Shown here: positions 46,232 through 55,019 of the stretch, piece by piece
How the letters are laid out: each line of letters begins with the position of its first letter
Position numbering within the stretch: the first letter of the stretch is position 1
Assembly: GCF_001647715.1 (NCBI RefSeq)
Contig: NZ_CP015600.1
Coordinates: 1,674,001 to 1,738,000, forward strand
Direction of reading: 5' to 3'
Length of the DNA: 64,000 nucleotides
Source of the DNA: Pseudomonas antarctica
GTDB lineage: Bacteria > Pseudomonadota > Gammaproteobacteria > Pseudomonadales > Pseudomonadaceae
Notes under the pieces: generated by a model
What the model was told of the DNA's origin: nothing
Seen by the model: only the letters and a program-made list of their open reading frames with translations
The model's database searches: none
Program-made: the position numbers and the translations under genes

Positions 46232-47299
46232 TTACAGCGTGCCGTCGGCGGCCATCTGCACGTAGCGGGGGTCGAACTGCAGCTTGAGGTTGGTTTTGTC
46301 GCCGCTGGTCACGCCGTTGGCGAAGCTCATGCCCACGGCGCTGGTGTCCTTGGCACCTTCGCCGAGCAGGCCGTGTTCAAACGAGAACTCGGCGACCTTG
46401 CGCATGGTGGCGGGCAACTGCGCGCTGGTGGCGAAGGCCAGGGCTTCCTTGGGCGTGGCGAACAGCTTGGTGGTGTCCAGTTGCGACTGGAAACCCTTGA
46501 GGTCGGTGCCGGAGGCTTTGGCCATGTGCTCCAGCGCGTCGGTGCTGGCAGCGTTTTTGGCGTTCATCAGCGCAACCACTTCGAACCAGGCGCCGGTCAA
46601 CGCTTTGCCCAGCTTGGGGTTGTCTTTGAGGGTCTGGGTGTTGACCACCATCATGTCCATGATTTCGCCGGGCACTTTGCTGGAGTCGAACACTTCGGTG
46701 ACGCCCGGTTTGGCCTTGATCTCAGAGAGCATCGGGTTCCAGGTGGTGACGGCTTGCACCTGGTCGGTGTTGAAGGCCGCGGCGATATCGGCGTCGGAGG
46801 TGTTGACTACTTTCAAGTCTTTTTCGGTGAGATCGGCCGACTCCAGGGCGCGGGCCAGCAGGTAGTGGGACACCGAGAGTTCCACCAGGTTGACGTTCAT
46901 GCCCTTGAGGTCCGCCACGGTCTTGCCGGTGCCCTTGATCACCACGCCATCGTTGCCGTTGGAGAAGTCGCTGACCACCAGCGCGGTGCTGTCCACGCCT
47001 CCGGCGGCAGGAATGGTCAGGGCGTCCATGTTGGTCATGGTGCAGCCGTCGAACTGGCCGGCGGTGTACTGGTTGATGGATTCGACATAGTCATTGAGCT
47101 GCACCATGTCGATCTTGATGCCGTACTTCTTGGCCCACTTGTCGAGGATGCCTTGGCTGCCGGCGTACTCCCACGGCATCCAACCGGCGTAGATGGTCCA
47201 GCACACACTGAAGTGGTCTTTGGGGGCGGCTTGGGTGTGAACGCTCATCAAGGCGGCAAAGGCGGCGGCGAGCAGGGCGGGTAAACGGATTGAGGGCAT
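46232..47299 (-). CDS. ABC transporter substrate-binding protein (guanidine uptake)
   Basis: 355 residues. There is a signal peptide (LLAAAFAALMSVHTQA), then a NitT/TauT-type binding domain ('WTIYAGWMPWEYAGSQGILDKWAKKYG', split; 'QFDGCTMTNMDALTIPAAGGVD', split). Periplasmic. This form of SBP is the usual companion of riboswitch-controlled urea-carboxylase-like operons. ATG 47299 with GGAG at 47310-47307 is chosen over an upstream in-frame start. First gene of the operon, so its ribosome binding site is the switch target. Confidence 0.9.
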   Translation of the reverse strand: MPSIRLPALLAAAFAALMSVHTQAAPKDHFSVCWTIYAGWMPWEYAGSQGILDKWAKKYGIKIDMVQLNDYVESINQYTAGQFDGCTMTNMDALTIPAAGGVDSTALVVSDFSNGNDGVVIKGTGKTVADLKGMNVNLVELSVSHYLLARALESADLTEKDLKVVNTSDADIAAAFNTDQVQAVTTWNPMLSEIKAKPGVTEVFDSSKVPGEIMDMMVVNTQTLKDNPKLGKALTGAWFEVVALMNAKNAASTDALEHMAKASGTDLKGFQSQLDTTKLFATPKEALAFATSAQLPATMRKVAEFSFEHGLLGEGAKDTSAVGMSFANGVTSGDKTNLKLQFDPRYVQMAADGTL

Positions 47300-47341
47300 G
47301 GGGCTTCTCCAGTTGATCAAGGGCGAGCAGGAGCAACGCGG

Positions 47342-47460
47342 CACCGTGAACGGTGGCTTGTCTCCCGGGCTTTTATCCCGCCGTGTAACCTCAACTGGAG
47401 GTCGCCAACTCTCGGACCAGCCACTCGCGATCAGCGAGCCGGAACCCTAGTCAGCCATTG
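47342..47460 (-). promoter_or_regulatory. Guanidine-I (ykkC) riboswitch
   Basis: On the minus strand the conserved blocks appear in order: CTAGGGTTCCG, CTGGTCCGAGAG, the P2 hairpin ACCTC-CAGTT-GAGGT, ACACGGCGGGATAAAAGCCC and CGGGAGA. These are the invariant segments of the ykkC aptamer, which binds free guanidinium. It sits 43 bases upstream of the start of the ABC binding-protein gene. A small CACCGT/ACGGTG hairpin follows (47355-47342). No rho-independent terminator is seen, which points to translational control. Confidence 0.95.
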
Positions 47461-47882
47461 CAAATTGTGGTGCCGCGAACCTGTAATAAATCCTGCACGA
47501 GGGAGGTAAAGCGAGAGTCGTGCCAAGTGAGGCAAGCGCCCGGCTTTTCAGCCCGGCATGGGCGCCGTGGGGCTTGCGCGCGAAGGGTTGTGCGTCAGGT
47601 CGGTGCGCCGGCGCACAGTAATGAGGCGATTACCGCTGTAACTAGCTGACCAGGCCATTCAGCGTGGATGCCGCAGTGCTGACAGAAACCCGGTTGTTGG
47701 AAAAGGTCAGTCCCAGGGCGTTGGCGAGCCGGACGACACCTGGCTGCAGCGCAGATGTACCAAGTTGTTACAGAAACGCACCAGATTCGGTTTTTGATGT
47801 CAGATGTTTCGTCATTCAGTGAAAGATGAATGCCGCCCTCCAGCGTCGCTGGAGGTGCTCTCCCGCGGTCCAGGAGGCCGCC
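47461..47882. other. Intergenic region between riboswitch and small lipoprotein gene
   Basis: About 420 bases. It must hold the operon promoter (near 47465-47510) and the promoter of the plus-strand lipoprotein gene. It contains a short minus-strand gene remnant (47642-47767, separate entry). No other gene was found. Confidence 0.4.
47642..47767 (-). pseudogene. Possible C-terminal gene remnant
   Basis: A 41-codon open stretch without a start codon, bounded by in-frame TAA and ending with TAG. It reads LQPGVVRLANALGLTF and VSVSTAASTLNGLVS, a coding-like composition. I do not recognise the parent family. It may be the tail of a lost gene. Confidence 0.3.
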
Positions 47883-48200
47883 ATGTATCGACGACTGCTG
47901 CTTAGCGCTTTATTCGGCCTGACCCTTTCTGCGTGTGTGCCTTATTACGATGGCGGCGCCACTTACTATCGCTCGGAGGTCTATACCGCACCGGCGCCGG
48001 CCTATTACTACGGTTGCCCCACCTACTCGTATGGACGCAGTTACTACGCGCCGCCGCGTTACTACCAGCCAGCGCCGCGTTATTACCCAAGGCCTGCTTA
48101 CCGGCCGTACCCGAACCAGGGCTGGGGAGGCGGTCACTGGGGCAATGGTGGCCGAGGTCGTGGATCTGATCATGGAGGGGGGCGCGGCGGCCACCGGTAG
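47883..48200 (+). CDS. Tyr/Pro/Gly-rich lipoprotein
   Basis: 105 residues. The signal MYRRLLLSALFGLTLSAC has a lipobox with Cys18. The remainder is low-complexity: repeated YY, PRYY, and a C-terminal Gly/Arg/His-rich tail. Such proteins occur in Pseudomonas and are usually annotated hypothetical. AGGAGG precedes ATG 47883. A terminator follows directly. Confidence 0.75.
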   Translation: MYRRLLLSALFGLTLSACVPYYDGGATYYRSEVYTAPAPAYYYGCPTYSYGRSYYAPPRYYQPAPRYYPRPAYRPYPNQGWGGGHWGNGGRGRGSDHGGGRGGHR

Positions 48201-48216
48201 CAGGTCTGGACGTGAG

Positions 48217-48242
48217 GCGGCGCATCAAGCGCCGCTTTTTTT
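48217..48242 (+). terminator. Rho-independent terminator
   Basis: A 7-bp stem GCGGCGC/GCGCCGC with loop ATCAA, followed by T7, 16 bases after the lipoprotein stop. Confidence 0.88.
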
Positions 48243-48363
48243 GCGCTGCGGTTTATCGGTACTGTCAGTTTTAACAGCTATCGTCAGTGTTTCAGATGCA
48301 GTTCACTGTGGGAGCGCCGTTGTGCGTGTCCAGGAACCAGTGGGCTAATGGAACCAGCGCCTC

Positions 48364-48795
48364 ATGATCAAACAATTAGTGTGTGCAGTCTTTTTTACGA
48401 CAGCCGGGATTACACCGCTCAAGGCAGAGCAGGGCTGTCCGTATCCCTCATCGATCAAATATGCGGACGGTTATTTCCAAGCCTCCAGCGGGCAGTCACT
48501 CTGGCAAAGCCCCAAGGTCGACGTGGATGATTTTGCCGATCGTTTCATTGGCGCACTCTTCACGCCGGGCAAAGGGCAGGAGCGGGAAAACGGCCACCTG
48601 GACAAGTGCCTATACCGCATGGGCAACGGCCAGATGATGGCTTTGCGGTATGACACGCCGGGGAAGCTCGACACCATGTCACTCACGGCCACTTTGCATT
48701 GGCAACTCACCACTGATCCGTTGAATCAGGACGTCTACATCTGCCAGGACAGCCAGCCGGACAATTGTTCATTCACGGTCAGGCGGCTGCACTGA
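48364..48795 (+). CDS. Small exported protein, possibly DUF3757
   Basis: 143 residues. A signal peptide ends near PLKA. The mature N-terminus 'GCPYPSSIKYADGYFQA' and later 'SLWQSP', 'CLYRMGNGQMMALRYD' and paired cysteines ('YICQDSQPDNCSF') suggest a small disulphide-bonded periplasmic protein. Pseudomonas DUF3757 proteins look similar, but this assignment is tentative. It is convergent with the following hydrolase gene. Confidence 0.6.
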   Translation: MIKQLVCAVFFTTAGITPLKAEQGCPYPSSIKYADGYFQASSGQSLWQSPKVDVDDFADRFIGALFTPGKGQERENGHLDKCLYRMGNGQMMALRYDTPGKLDTMSLTATLHWQLTTDPLNQDVYICQDSQPDNCSFTVRRLH

Positions 48796-48802
48796 TCACC
48801 TG

Positions 48803-49915
48803 TCAGTAGTCTGATAAGTCGGCCAGTGGGTTTCTGCCTTCCCACGCCTTGGTAAAGTGCGCCTGGACTACGGCGTCCGGGACTGTGTTGATATCGGGCC
48901 AATGCCAATGGGGCTGCTGGTCCTTGTCGATCAAACGCGCCCGCACGCCTTCGCTGAACTCCGGGTAACGGCAGCAATTGAGACTCAGGGTGTATTCCAT
49001 CTGGAACACTTGGGCCAAAGACAGGTGCCGAGCCCGCTGGATCTGTTCCCACACCAGGTGCGCAGTCAGCGGGCAACCTTCACTGAGTGTCTTGCCGGCG
49101 CGGCTGAAGAGTGGGTCGGCATGTTCGCGCAACGGGCTCAAGGCTCGCCAGGCACTCTGCACATCACCCACATCGAGCCATTCATCGATTTGCGCACGGC
49201 GTGGTAACCATTGCGCCTCGGGTTGCTGGCTGACGGCTTCCTGGGCCAGCGCCTTGAGCAGGCTGTTGAGCTGCATGGCGGTTTGTTCCTGCCAGTTCAG
49301 TTGCAGCAGGCCTTCGATCAATTCTTCTTGCTGGTCATCGCGCAGGAAACGGTCAGCCAGGCCCAGGTCCAGCGCATCACGACCATTGATGTGCGCACCG
49401 GTGAGGCCAAGGAATAAACCGAGTTTGCCCGGCAGCCGCGACAGGAACCAACTGGCCCCGACATCCGGGTACAGGCCGATGCTGATCTCGGGCATGGCCA
49501 GGCGGCTGCTCGGTGTGACGATACGCACCGACGCGCTTTGCAGCAGGCCCATGCCACCGCCCAACACATAGCCGTGGCCCCAGCAAATCAGTGGTTTTGG
49601 GTAGGTATGCAGGCGATAGTCGAGGCGGTATTCGGCAGCGAAGAACTGCGCGGCCAGGGCAGGCACTTCGCCGGGGAGTTCACGGCAGGCCTCGGCCAGG
49701 CTGCGGACTTCACCGCCGGCGCAAAAGGCTTTTGGCCCATTGCCGCGTAGCAGCACGCAGACGATATTCGGGTCTTTGGCCCAGGCATCCAGGCGATCGC
49801 TCAAGGCCAGGATCATGGGCAAGGAGAGCGCATTGAGGGACTTTTCAGCGTCCAGGCTGGCGATGCCGAGGCGGGCACCGTCGCTGCCGGTCAGCTCTTC
49901 GAAGTGCAGGTTCAT
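48803..49915 (-). CDS. Enoyl-CoA hydratase/isomerase family, 3-hydroxyisobutyryl-CoA hydrolase-like
   Basis: 370 residues, longer than a simple crotonase and with the C-terminal extension of HIBYL-CoA hydrolases. Oxyanion-hole segments 'GPKAFCAGGEVRSLAE' and 'GYVLGGGMGLLQSA' are visible. 'MPEISIGLYPDVGASWFLSRLPG' carries the catalytic acidic residue (Glu/Asp) region, and 'VWEQIQRARHLSLAQVFQMEYTLS' is typical of this group (split). It would hydrolyse 3-hydroxyisobutyryl-CoA in valine degradation. No other valine genes are adjacent, so the substrate is inferred. Confidence 0.85.
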   Translation of the reverse strand: MNLHFEELTGSDGARLGIASLDAEKSLNALSLPMILALSDRLDAWAKDPNIVCVLLRGNGPKAFCAGGEVRSLAEACRELPGEVPALAAQFFAAEYRLDYRLHTYPKPLICWGHGYVLGGGMGLLQSASVRIVTPSSRLAMPEISIGLYPDVGASWFLSRLPGKLGLFLGLTGAHINGRDALDLGLADRFLRDDQQEELIEGLLQLNWQEQTAMQLNSLLKALAQEAVSQQPEAQWLPRRAQIDEWLDVGDVQSAWRALSPLREHADPLFSRAGKTLSEGCPLTAHLVWEQIQRARHLSLAQVFQMEYTLSLNCCRYPEFSEGVRARLIDKDQQPHWHWPDINTVPDAVVQAHFTKAWEGRNPLADLSDY

Positions 49916-50050
49916 CGTGACCTCAATCGAGAAAGTGAAGGTTCAGTATGATCGCTTCAACGGAAAGTGCCGGTTGTGTATCAGATCAATTGACAAGCGG
50001 GGTCGGCTTTCCTAGGGTTCGCCCATTCTTTTTTACACGATGAACACACC

Positions 50051-50743
50051 ATGACCGAAGGCGACCGTATCAAACTCGAACCCAGCTGGAAACATGCCCT
50101 GCGGGATGAGTTCGACAAGCCCTACATGGCCGAACTGCGCGAATTCCTGCGCCAGGAGCATGCCGCCGGCAAAGAGATTTACCCGCCGGGTCCGCTGATT
50201 TTCAATGCGCTTAACTCCACGCCGCTGGACAAGGTCAAGGTGGTGATCCTCGGCCAAGACCCGTACCACGGCCCTGGCCAGGCCCATGGTCTGTGTTTTT
50301 CGGTGCAACCGGGTGTGCCGACGCCGCCGTCCCTGGTGAATATTTACAAAGAGCTCAAGCGCGACCTGAACATCGACATTCCCAACCACGGTTGCCTGCA
50401 AAGCTGGGCCGATCAGGGCGTGCTGATGCTCAACACCACCATGACCGTGGAGCGCGCCACTGCCAACGCGCATGCGGGTAAAGGCTGGCAGTTCTTTACC
50501 GACCGAGTTATCGAAGTGGTCAGTGAGCACCAGCCGCACCTGGTGTTCCTGTTGTGGGGTGCCCACGCGCAGGGCAAACAAAAGCTGGTGGATGCGACCA
50601 AACACCTGGTGCTGACGTCAGTGCATCCGTCGCCGCTTTCGGCGTATCGCGGGTTTCTGGGGTGCGGGCATTTCAGCCGGACCAACAAGTTTCTTGAGCA
50701 GAATGGTGAGGCGCCGATTGAGTGGCGGTTGCCGCCACTCTAA
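50051..50743 (+). CDS. ung: Uracil-DNA glycosylase
   Basis: 230 residues. Family 1 motifs are complete: the water-activating loop '[20 protein letters not shown]' with catalytic Asp, '[10 protein letters not shown]', '[10 protein letters not shown]' and the DNA-intercalating '[13 protein letters not shown]' with catalytic His. It removes uracil from DNA. Single gene, with a REPIN just downstream. Confidence 0.97.
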   Translation: MTEGDRIKLEPSWKHALRDEFDKPYMAELREFLRQEHAAGKEIYPPGPLIFNALNSTPLDKVKVVILGQDPYHGPGQAHGLCFSVQPGVPTPPSLVNIYKELKRDLNIDIPNHGCLQSWADQGVLMLNTTMTVERATANAHAGKGWQFFTDRVIEVVSEHQPHLVFLLWGAHAQGKQKLVDATKHLVLTSVHPSPLSAYRGFLGCGHFSRTNKFLEQNGEAPIEWRLPPL

Positions 50744-50760
50744 GGTTCAACACCGTCCAA

Positions 50761-50847
50761 TGTGGGAGCTGGCTTGCCTGCGATGGCATCCCCTCGGTCT
50801 GACTGAAACATCGAGGTGCCTGCATCGCAGGCAAGCCAGCTCCCACC
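50761..50847. repeat. REPIN
   Basis: Inverted arms TGTGGGAGCTGGCTTGCCTG and complement, between convergent ung and the AbrB-family gene. Confidence 0.9.
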
Positions 50848-50872
50848 TTGGAATTCAGTGAAGGCTTTAAAC

Positions 50873-51904
50873 TTATTCCGGCTGGCGGTTCCAGTGCCGG
50901 AACAGCGGCTCCGCCAGAAACAGCACAAACAACAAGCGCATGACCTGCATCGCCGTTACCAAAGGCACCGACAGTTGCAGGGTCTCGGCGGTGAGGCTCA
51001 TTTCGGCAATGCCGCCCGGCATCATGCCCAGCGTCAGTGAGCGCAAGTCCAACTGCGTCAGGGCGCTCAAGCCCACTGCCGCCAATGTCGCCAGCGCCAT
51101 TGTCAACGCCGTACCTACCAGCGTACGGGCCATGAACGACGGTGCCCGACGAAAGAACTGACGGTTGAAGTGGCAGCCCAAACCGCTGCCGATCAGCCAT
51201 TGACCGATCTGGCTGCCGCCGTCGGGCAAGCCGATATGCAAGTCCCAGACAACACTGGCAGTCGCGCTTACCAGCAGCGGCCCGAACAACCACGGGTTGG
51301 GCTGGCGCAAACGCTGCCAGCCCCAGGCCACCAGTGCGCCAAGCGGAAACAGTAGCGCCAGCCACGTCCAGCTCACGGGCGCCGGATGAAACTGCGGCGC
51401 ACCGCCTTCCAGCAAATACTTGAAAATCGCCGGCACACACAGCACCACCACCAGCACGCGCAAACTCTGCCCTGCCGCGACACGGCTGAGCACCGCGCCG
51501 TTGCGTGCGCCGAGGTTGACCATCTCCCCGGAGCCGCCCGGCATGCTGGAGAAAAACGCAGTGGCGCGGTCTTCACCGCTGCGGCGCATCAACCACACGC
51601 CGACGATGCTCGACACGCTGGTGATCAGCGCGCCGAAGAAAATCAGGCCGAAGTGGCTCATCACCTGCTCGATCACCACCGGGGTGAAGTGCAGGCCGAT
51701 GCCGATGCCCACCACCCATTGGCCGCATTTGCGCCCGCCGGGAATCTCCGCCAACTGCCACGGCGTCAGGCAGCGCACCAGAATGATCGCCAGCAACGAG
51801 CCGACCATATACGGCAAAGGCCAGCCGACGAGGCTGGCCAGGTAACCGCCGGCCAGGCCGACCAGCGGTGTTGCCCACCATTGTTTAAAGGTGACCTCAG
51901 ACAT
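50873..51904 (-). CDS. AbrB-family membrane protein
   Basis: 343 residues and about ten helices in two repeats. Each repeat has a glycine-rich motif: 'LPYMVGSLLAIILV' with 'SSMPGGSGEMVNLG' in the first and 'LTLGMMPGGIAEMSLTAE' in the second. This duplicated structure is the AbrB duplication family (sometimes annotated ammonia monooxygenase). Its role is uncertain; some members sit with tricarboxylate transporters. It overlaps the end of tctA by eight bases, so it belongs to the tct operon. Confidence 0.85.
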   Translation of the reverse strand: MSEVTFKQWWATPLVGLAGGYLASLVGWPLPYMVGSLLAIILVRCLTPWQLAEIPGGRKCGQWVVGIGIGLHFTPVVIEQVMSHFGLIFFGALITSVSSIVGVWLMRRSGEDRATAFFSSMPGGSGEMVNLGARNGAVLSRVAAGQSLRVLVVVLCVPAIFKYLLEGGAPQFHPAPVSWTWLALLFPLGALVAWGWQRLRQPNPWLFGPLLVSATASVVWDLHIGLPDGGSQIGQWLIGSGLGCHFNRQFFRRAPSFMARTLVGTALTMALATLAAVGLSALTQLDLRSLTLGMMPGGIAEMSLTAETLQLSVPLVTAMQVMRLLFVLFLAEPLFRHWNRQPE

Positions 51905-53411
51905 CGGCCAGGGCACGACGCTGCAGGGCACGTTTACGGTAGATACGCACCAGCGGGAAGGCCAGCATCAGCACGGTCAGCACCCACACCCCGAACGTGA
52001 TCGGGCTTGACCAGAGGATGTCCAGCGCACCGTTGGAGATCGACAGTGCACGGCGCAGGTTTTGCTCCATCAGGCCACCGAGGATAAAGCCCAGCAGCAC
52101 CGGCGACAGCGGGAAGTCCAGCTTGCGCAGGAGGTAGCCGAAGATGCCGATGCCGACCATCAGGAACAGGTCGAAGGTGGTGGCGTGAACCGCGTACACA
52201 CCGATCGCGGTGATGATGGCGATCACTGGCACCAGCGCCCAGTTCGGCACGGCGAGGATGCGCGTGAAGATGCGGATCATCGGGATGTTGAGGATCACCA
52301 GCATGATGTTGGCGACAAACAACGAAGCGATCAGGCCCCAGACGATGTCCGGCTGTTGTTGGAACAGCAGTGGGCCGGGGGTGATGTTGTACAGCGACAG
52401 GGCGCCGATCATCACCGCCGTGGTGCCCGAACCTGGCACGCCCAGGGTCAGCATCGGCACCAGCGCGCCGCACGCGGAAGCGCCGATCGCGGTTTCCGGC
52501 GCAGCGAGGCCGCGCATGTCACCCTGGCCGAATTTACCGCTGGCACCGGCCAGGCGTTTCTCGGTCATGTAGGCAACTGCTGACGCCAGCGTTGCACCGG
52601 CACCTGGCAATACGCCCATGATGAAGCCCAGCAGGCCGCAGCGGATGTTAACCACGAACACCGAGGAAGCTTCCTTCAGGTTGAACATCATCCGCCCAGT
52701 GGCCTTCACCGCTTCCTGGCCACGGTGGGTTTTTTCCAGCAGCAAAAGAATCTCGCTGATGGAGAACAGGCCCAGCACCAACACCACAAATTGAATGCCA
52801 TCGGTGAGGTGGATGTTGTCGCCGGTAAAGCGGTACACGCCGCTGTTGGCGTCGATACCGACGGCCGAGAGGAACAGGCCGATCAGCGCTGCAACAAATG
52901 TCTTCAGCGGTTTGTCACCGGCCATGCCGCCGAGGCAGACAATCGCGAAGACCATCAGTACGAAATATTCCGCCGGGCCGAAGGCAATCGCCCATTTGGC
53001 CAACAAAGGCGCAAACAGCACCATGCCGCAGGTGGCGATGAACGCGCCGATGAATGAACTCCATGCCGACAACGACAGCGCTACACCGGCCAGGCCTTTG
53101 CGGGCCATCGGGTAGCCGTCGAGGGTGGTCATCACGGTGGAGGCTTCGCCAGGGATGTTCAACAGGATCGAACTGATACGGCCGCCGTACTCGCAGCCCA
53201 GGTACACCGCTGCCAGCAGGATCAACGCCGATTCCGGCGGCAGGCCCAGGGCGAACGCGATGGGGATCAACAAGGCCACGCCGTTGATCGGGCCCAGGCC
53301 CGGCAGCAGGCCGACCACGGTGCCGATCAAGGTGCCGCACAGGGCGGTCACCAGGTTATAAGGGGTCAGTGCAACGCCGAAGCCCTGGCCCAAATAGCTG
53401 AACGTATCCAT
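51897..53411 (-). CDS. tctA: Tripartite tricarboxylate transporter, large membrane subunit TctA
   Basis: 504 residues with about twelve helices. 'GVLPGLGPINGVALLIPIAF' and 'GVLPGAGATLASAVAYMTEK' are the two copies of the conserved GxxPGxG motif. 'GVPGSGTTAVMIGALSLYNI' is also diagnostic. It forms the inner-membrane channel of the citrate/tricarboxylate uptake system. ATG 53411; the following TctB stop is at 53413, so they are directly adjacent. Confidence 0.93.
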   Translation of the reverse strand: MDTFSYLGQGFGVALTPYNLVTALCGTLIGTVVGLLPGLGPINGVALLIPIAFALGLPPESALILLAAVYLGCEYGGRISSILLNIPGEASTVMTTLDGYPMARKGLAGVALSLSAWSSFIGAFIATCGMVLFAPLLAKWAIAFGPAEYFVLMVFAIVCLGGMAGDKPLKTFVAALIGLFLSAVGIDANSGVYRFTGDNIHLTDGIQFVVLVLGLFSISEILLLLEKTHRGQEAVKATGRMMFNLKEASSVFVVNIRCGLLGFIMGVLPGAGATLASAVAYMTEKRLAGASGKFGQGDMRGLAAPETAIGASACGALVPMLTLGVPGSGTTAVMIGALSLYNITPGPLLFQQQPDIVWGLIASLFVANIMLVILNIPMIRIFTRILAVPNWALVPVIAIITAIGVYAVHATTFDLFLMVGIGIFGYLLRKLDFPLSPVLLGFILGGLMEQNLRRALSISNGALDILWSSPITFGVWVLTVLMLAFPLVRIYRKRALQRRALADV

Positions 53412-53412
53412 A

Positions 53413-53871
53413 TCAGTTCTCCAGAACTTCAAGCAGGCCGAGGGGCAGCGGTACATCCATGGCTTTATCGAACAGCAGGTAAAGGCCGATAGCCATCAAG
53501 GTGACGATCACCACGCTCGGCAACCAGCGGCCGCCATACAGGCGTGCCATCGGGATGCCGATCAGCATGCTGCTGAGGATGAAACCCAGGGACTCGAAGG
53601 TCGCGGCAAACACGATCAACAACGTGACGCAGATACCGATCTTGACCAGCGTGTCGCGGTCCAGGGCGGGTTCTTCCTCGGTGTGCTTGGTCGGTTGTGG
53701 GCGGAACAGCATGTAGATCAGGCCCAGGCTCATCAGCCCGAGCATCAGCAGTGGGTAGGCACGAGGCCCGACCGGCTCGTAGGAAAATGCCGCCTGATAC
53801 GGCCAGGCCATCAGCGCGAGACCGGCGCAGGCCAGCAGCATCACCGAGGCGAAAATGCGTTGTAAGAGCAT
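53413..53871 (-). CDS. tctB: Tripartite tricarboxylate transporter, small membrane subunit TctB
   Basis: 152 residues with four helices, the TctB size. 'EPVGPRAYPLLMLGLMSLGLIYML' (split) matches the family's conserved GPRxxP region. The frame is open beyond 53871, but the longer start runs into a REP arm and a shared non-coding gap, so ATG 53871 with AGGAAACTCC-type ribosome binding site is used. It partners TctA. Confidence 0.88.
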   Translation of the reverse strand: MLLQRIFASVMLLACAGLALMAWPYQAAFSYEPVGPRAYPLLMLGLMSLGLIYMLFRPQPTKHTEEEPALDRDTLVKIGICVTLLIVFAATFESLGFILSSMLIGIPMARLYGGRWLPSVVIVTLMAIGLYLLFDKAMDVPLPLGLLEVLEN

Positions 53872-53969
53872 AGGAAACTCCTTGGAGACTCTTGTAGGCG
53901 CGCGCTTGCTCACGAAGAACGCAAGGACGCCGCGTGTATCCAGGCAGCACGCGTCATCGTTGAAGTCTT

Positions 53970-53991
53970 TCGCGGGCAAGCCCGCTCCCAC
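53970..53991. repeat. Single REP arm
   Basis: CGCGGGCAAGCCCGCTCCCAC, one unpaired arm in the tctB-tctC gap. Confidence 0.75.
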
Positions 53992-54001
53992 GGAGGGGCG
54001 T

Positions 54002-54985
54002 TTACTGGATCAGGCCGAACTCTTTGGCCAGCACTTTGTAGTCAGCCACCTGTTTCTTCACGTAGGTGTCCAGCTCCGGGCCGGTCAGGGCGAACGGGAA
54101 CAGCTCGCGCTGGTCACGCAGCTTGGCGAAGTCTTCGGAGGCCAGCAGTTTGTCGAACGCGTCTTTCCACCAGGCGTAGTCGGCGTCGCTGACTTTTGGC
54201 CCGAGGTAGAAGCCGCGAACTACCGGCCAGACGATGTCGTAGCCTTGCTCTTTGGCGGTAGGAATATTCTTCATTTCCGGCTCGTCCAGGCGCTCTTCGG
54301 CGAACACGGCGAGCAGGCGCATGTCGCCGCTGAGGATGTGCGGCATGGAGTCGGAAATGTCGGTACTGCCCACCTGGATATGGCCACCGAGCAGGGCGGT
54401 GGCGATTTCGCCGCCGCCTTCGAGGGCCACATAGCGCAGTTCACGCGGGTTGATCCCGGCGGCCTTGGCAATCAGTGCGGTTTGCATCCAGTCCTGGCTG
54501 CCGACGGTGCCACCGGAACCGATCACTACGCTGCCTGGATCTTTCTTCAAGGCTTTTACGAGATCGTCGAGGGTCTTGTAGGGCGAATCGCTTTTGACGG
54601 CAATGGCACCGTAACTGGTGCCCACCGCCGCCAACCAACGCACGGCGCTTTCATCGAAACGACCGAATTTGCCTTGGGCCAGGTTCAACAGTGAACCGCT
54701 GGACCAGGCCACCAGCGTGCCCGCATCCGCCGGGCGCTGTGCTACCACCGCGTTATAGGCCACCGCGCCCACGCCGCCGGGCATGTAGGTGACGCGCATC
54801 GGCTTGCTCAGCAACTTCTCGTTGACCAGCGCGCTTTGCGCCAGTTTGCAGGTCAGGTCAAAACCACCGCCGGGCGAGGCCGGGGCGATGCACTCCGGGC
54901 GTTTGGGTTCGTCGGTGGCCAGCAGTTGGCCGGCGAACAGCATGCAGCCGGCGGCGAGGGCCAATTTACGCAGTGAATAGGTCAT
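54002..54985 (-). CDS. tctC: Tricarboxylate-binding periplasmic protein TctC (Bug family)
   Basis: 327 residues. Signal peptide (LALAAGCMLFAGQLLA), then Bug-type receptor: 'PASPGGGFDLTCKLAQ', 'YMPGGVGAVAYNAVVAQRP' and 'GSGGTVGSQDWMQ'. It captures citrate-like substrates for TctAB. GGAG at 54993-54996 precedes ATG 54985. A Crc/Hfq-type CA motif touches the ribosome binding site. Confidence 0.93.
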   Translation of the reverse strand: MTYSLRKLALAAGCMLFAGQLLATDEPKRPECIAPASPGGGFDLTCKLAQSALVNEKLLSKPMRVTYMPGGVGAVAYNAVVAQRPADAGTLVAWSSGSLLNLAQGKFGRFDESAVRWLAAVGTSYGAIAVKSDSPYKTLDDLVKALKKDPGSVVIGSGGTVGSQDWMQTALIAKAAGINPRELRYVALEGGGEIATALLGGHIQVGSTDISDSMPHILSGDMRLLAVFAEERLDEPEMKNIPTAKEQGYDIVWPVVRGFYLGPKVSDADYAWWKDAFDKLLASEDFAKLRDQRELFPFALTGPELDTYVKKQVADYKVLAKEFGLIQ

Positions 54986-54999
54986 TTTTATCTCCGTCT

Positions 55000-55010
55000 T
55001 TGTTGTTATT
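55000..55010 (-). promoter_or_regulatory. Crc/Hfq CA motif at the tctC ribosome binding site
   Basis: On the minus strand AATAACAACAA matches AANAANAA perfectly and lies three bases before GGAG of tctC. Confidence 0.6.
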
Positions 55011-55019
55011 AGAGGCTAC

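Noticed and set aside
45653..47284. 543-codon plus-strand frame across the ABC transporter genes
   Set aside because: Runs opposite two well-supported genes, with low-complexity Gln/His/Gly composition.
47459..47475. Sigma-54-like promoter (CGGCAC...TTGCA on the minus strand) before the guanidine operon
   Set aside because: The GG-to-GC spacing is 11 rather than the required 10 bases, and a start 12 bases downstream would cut into the aptamer.
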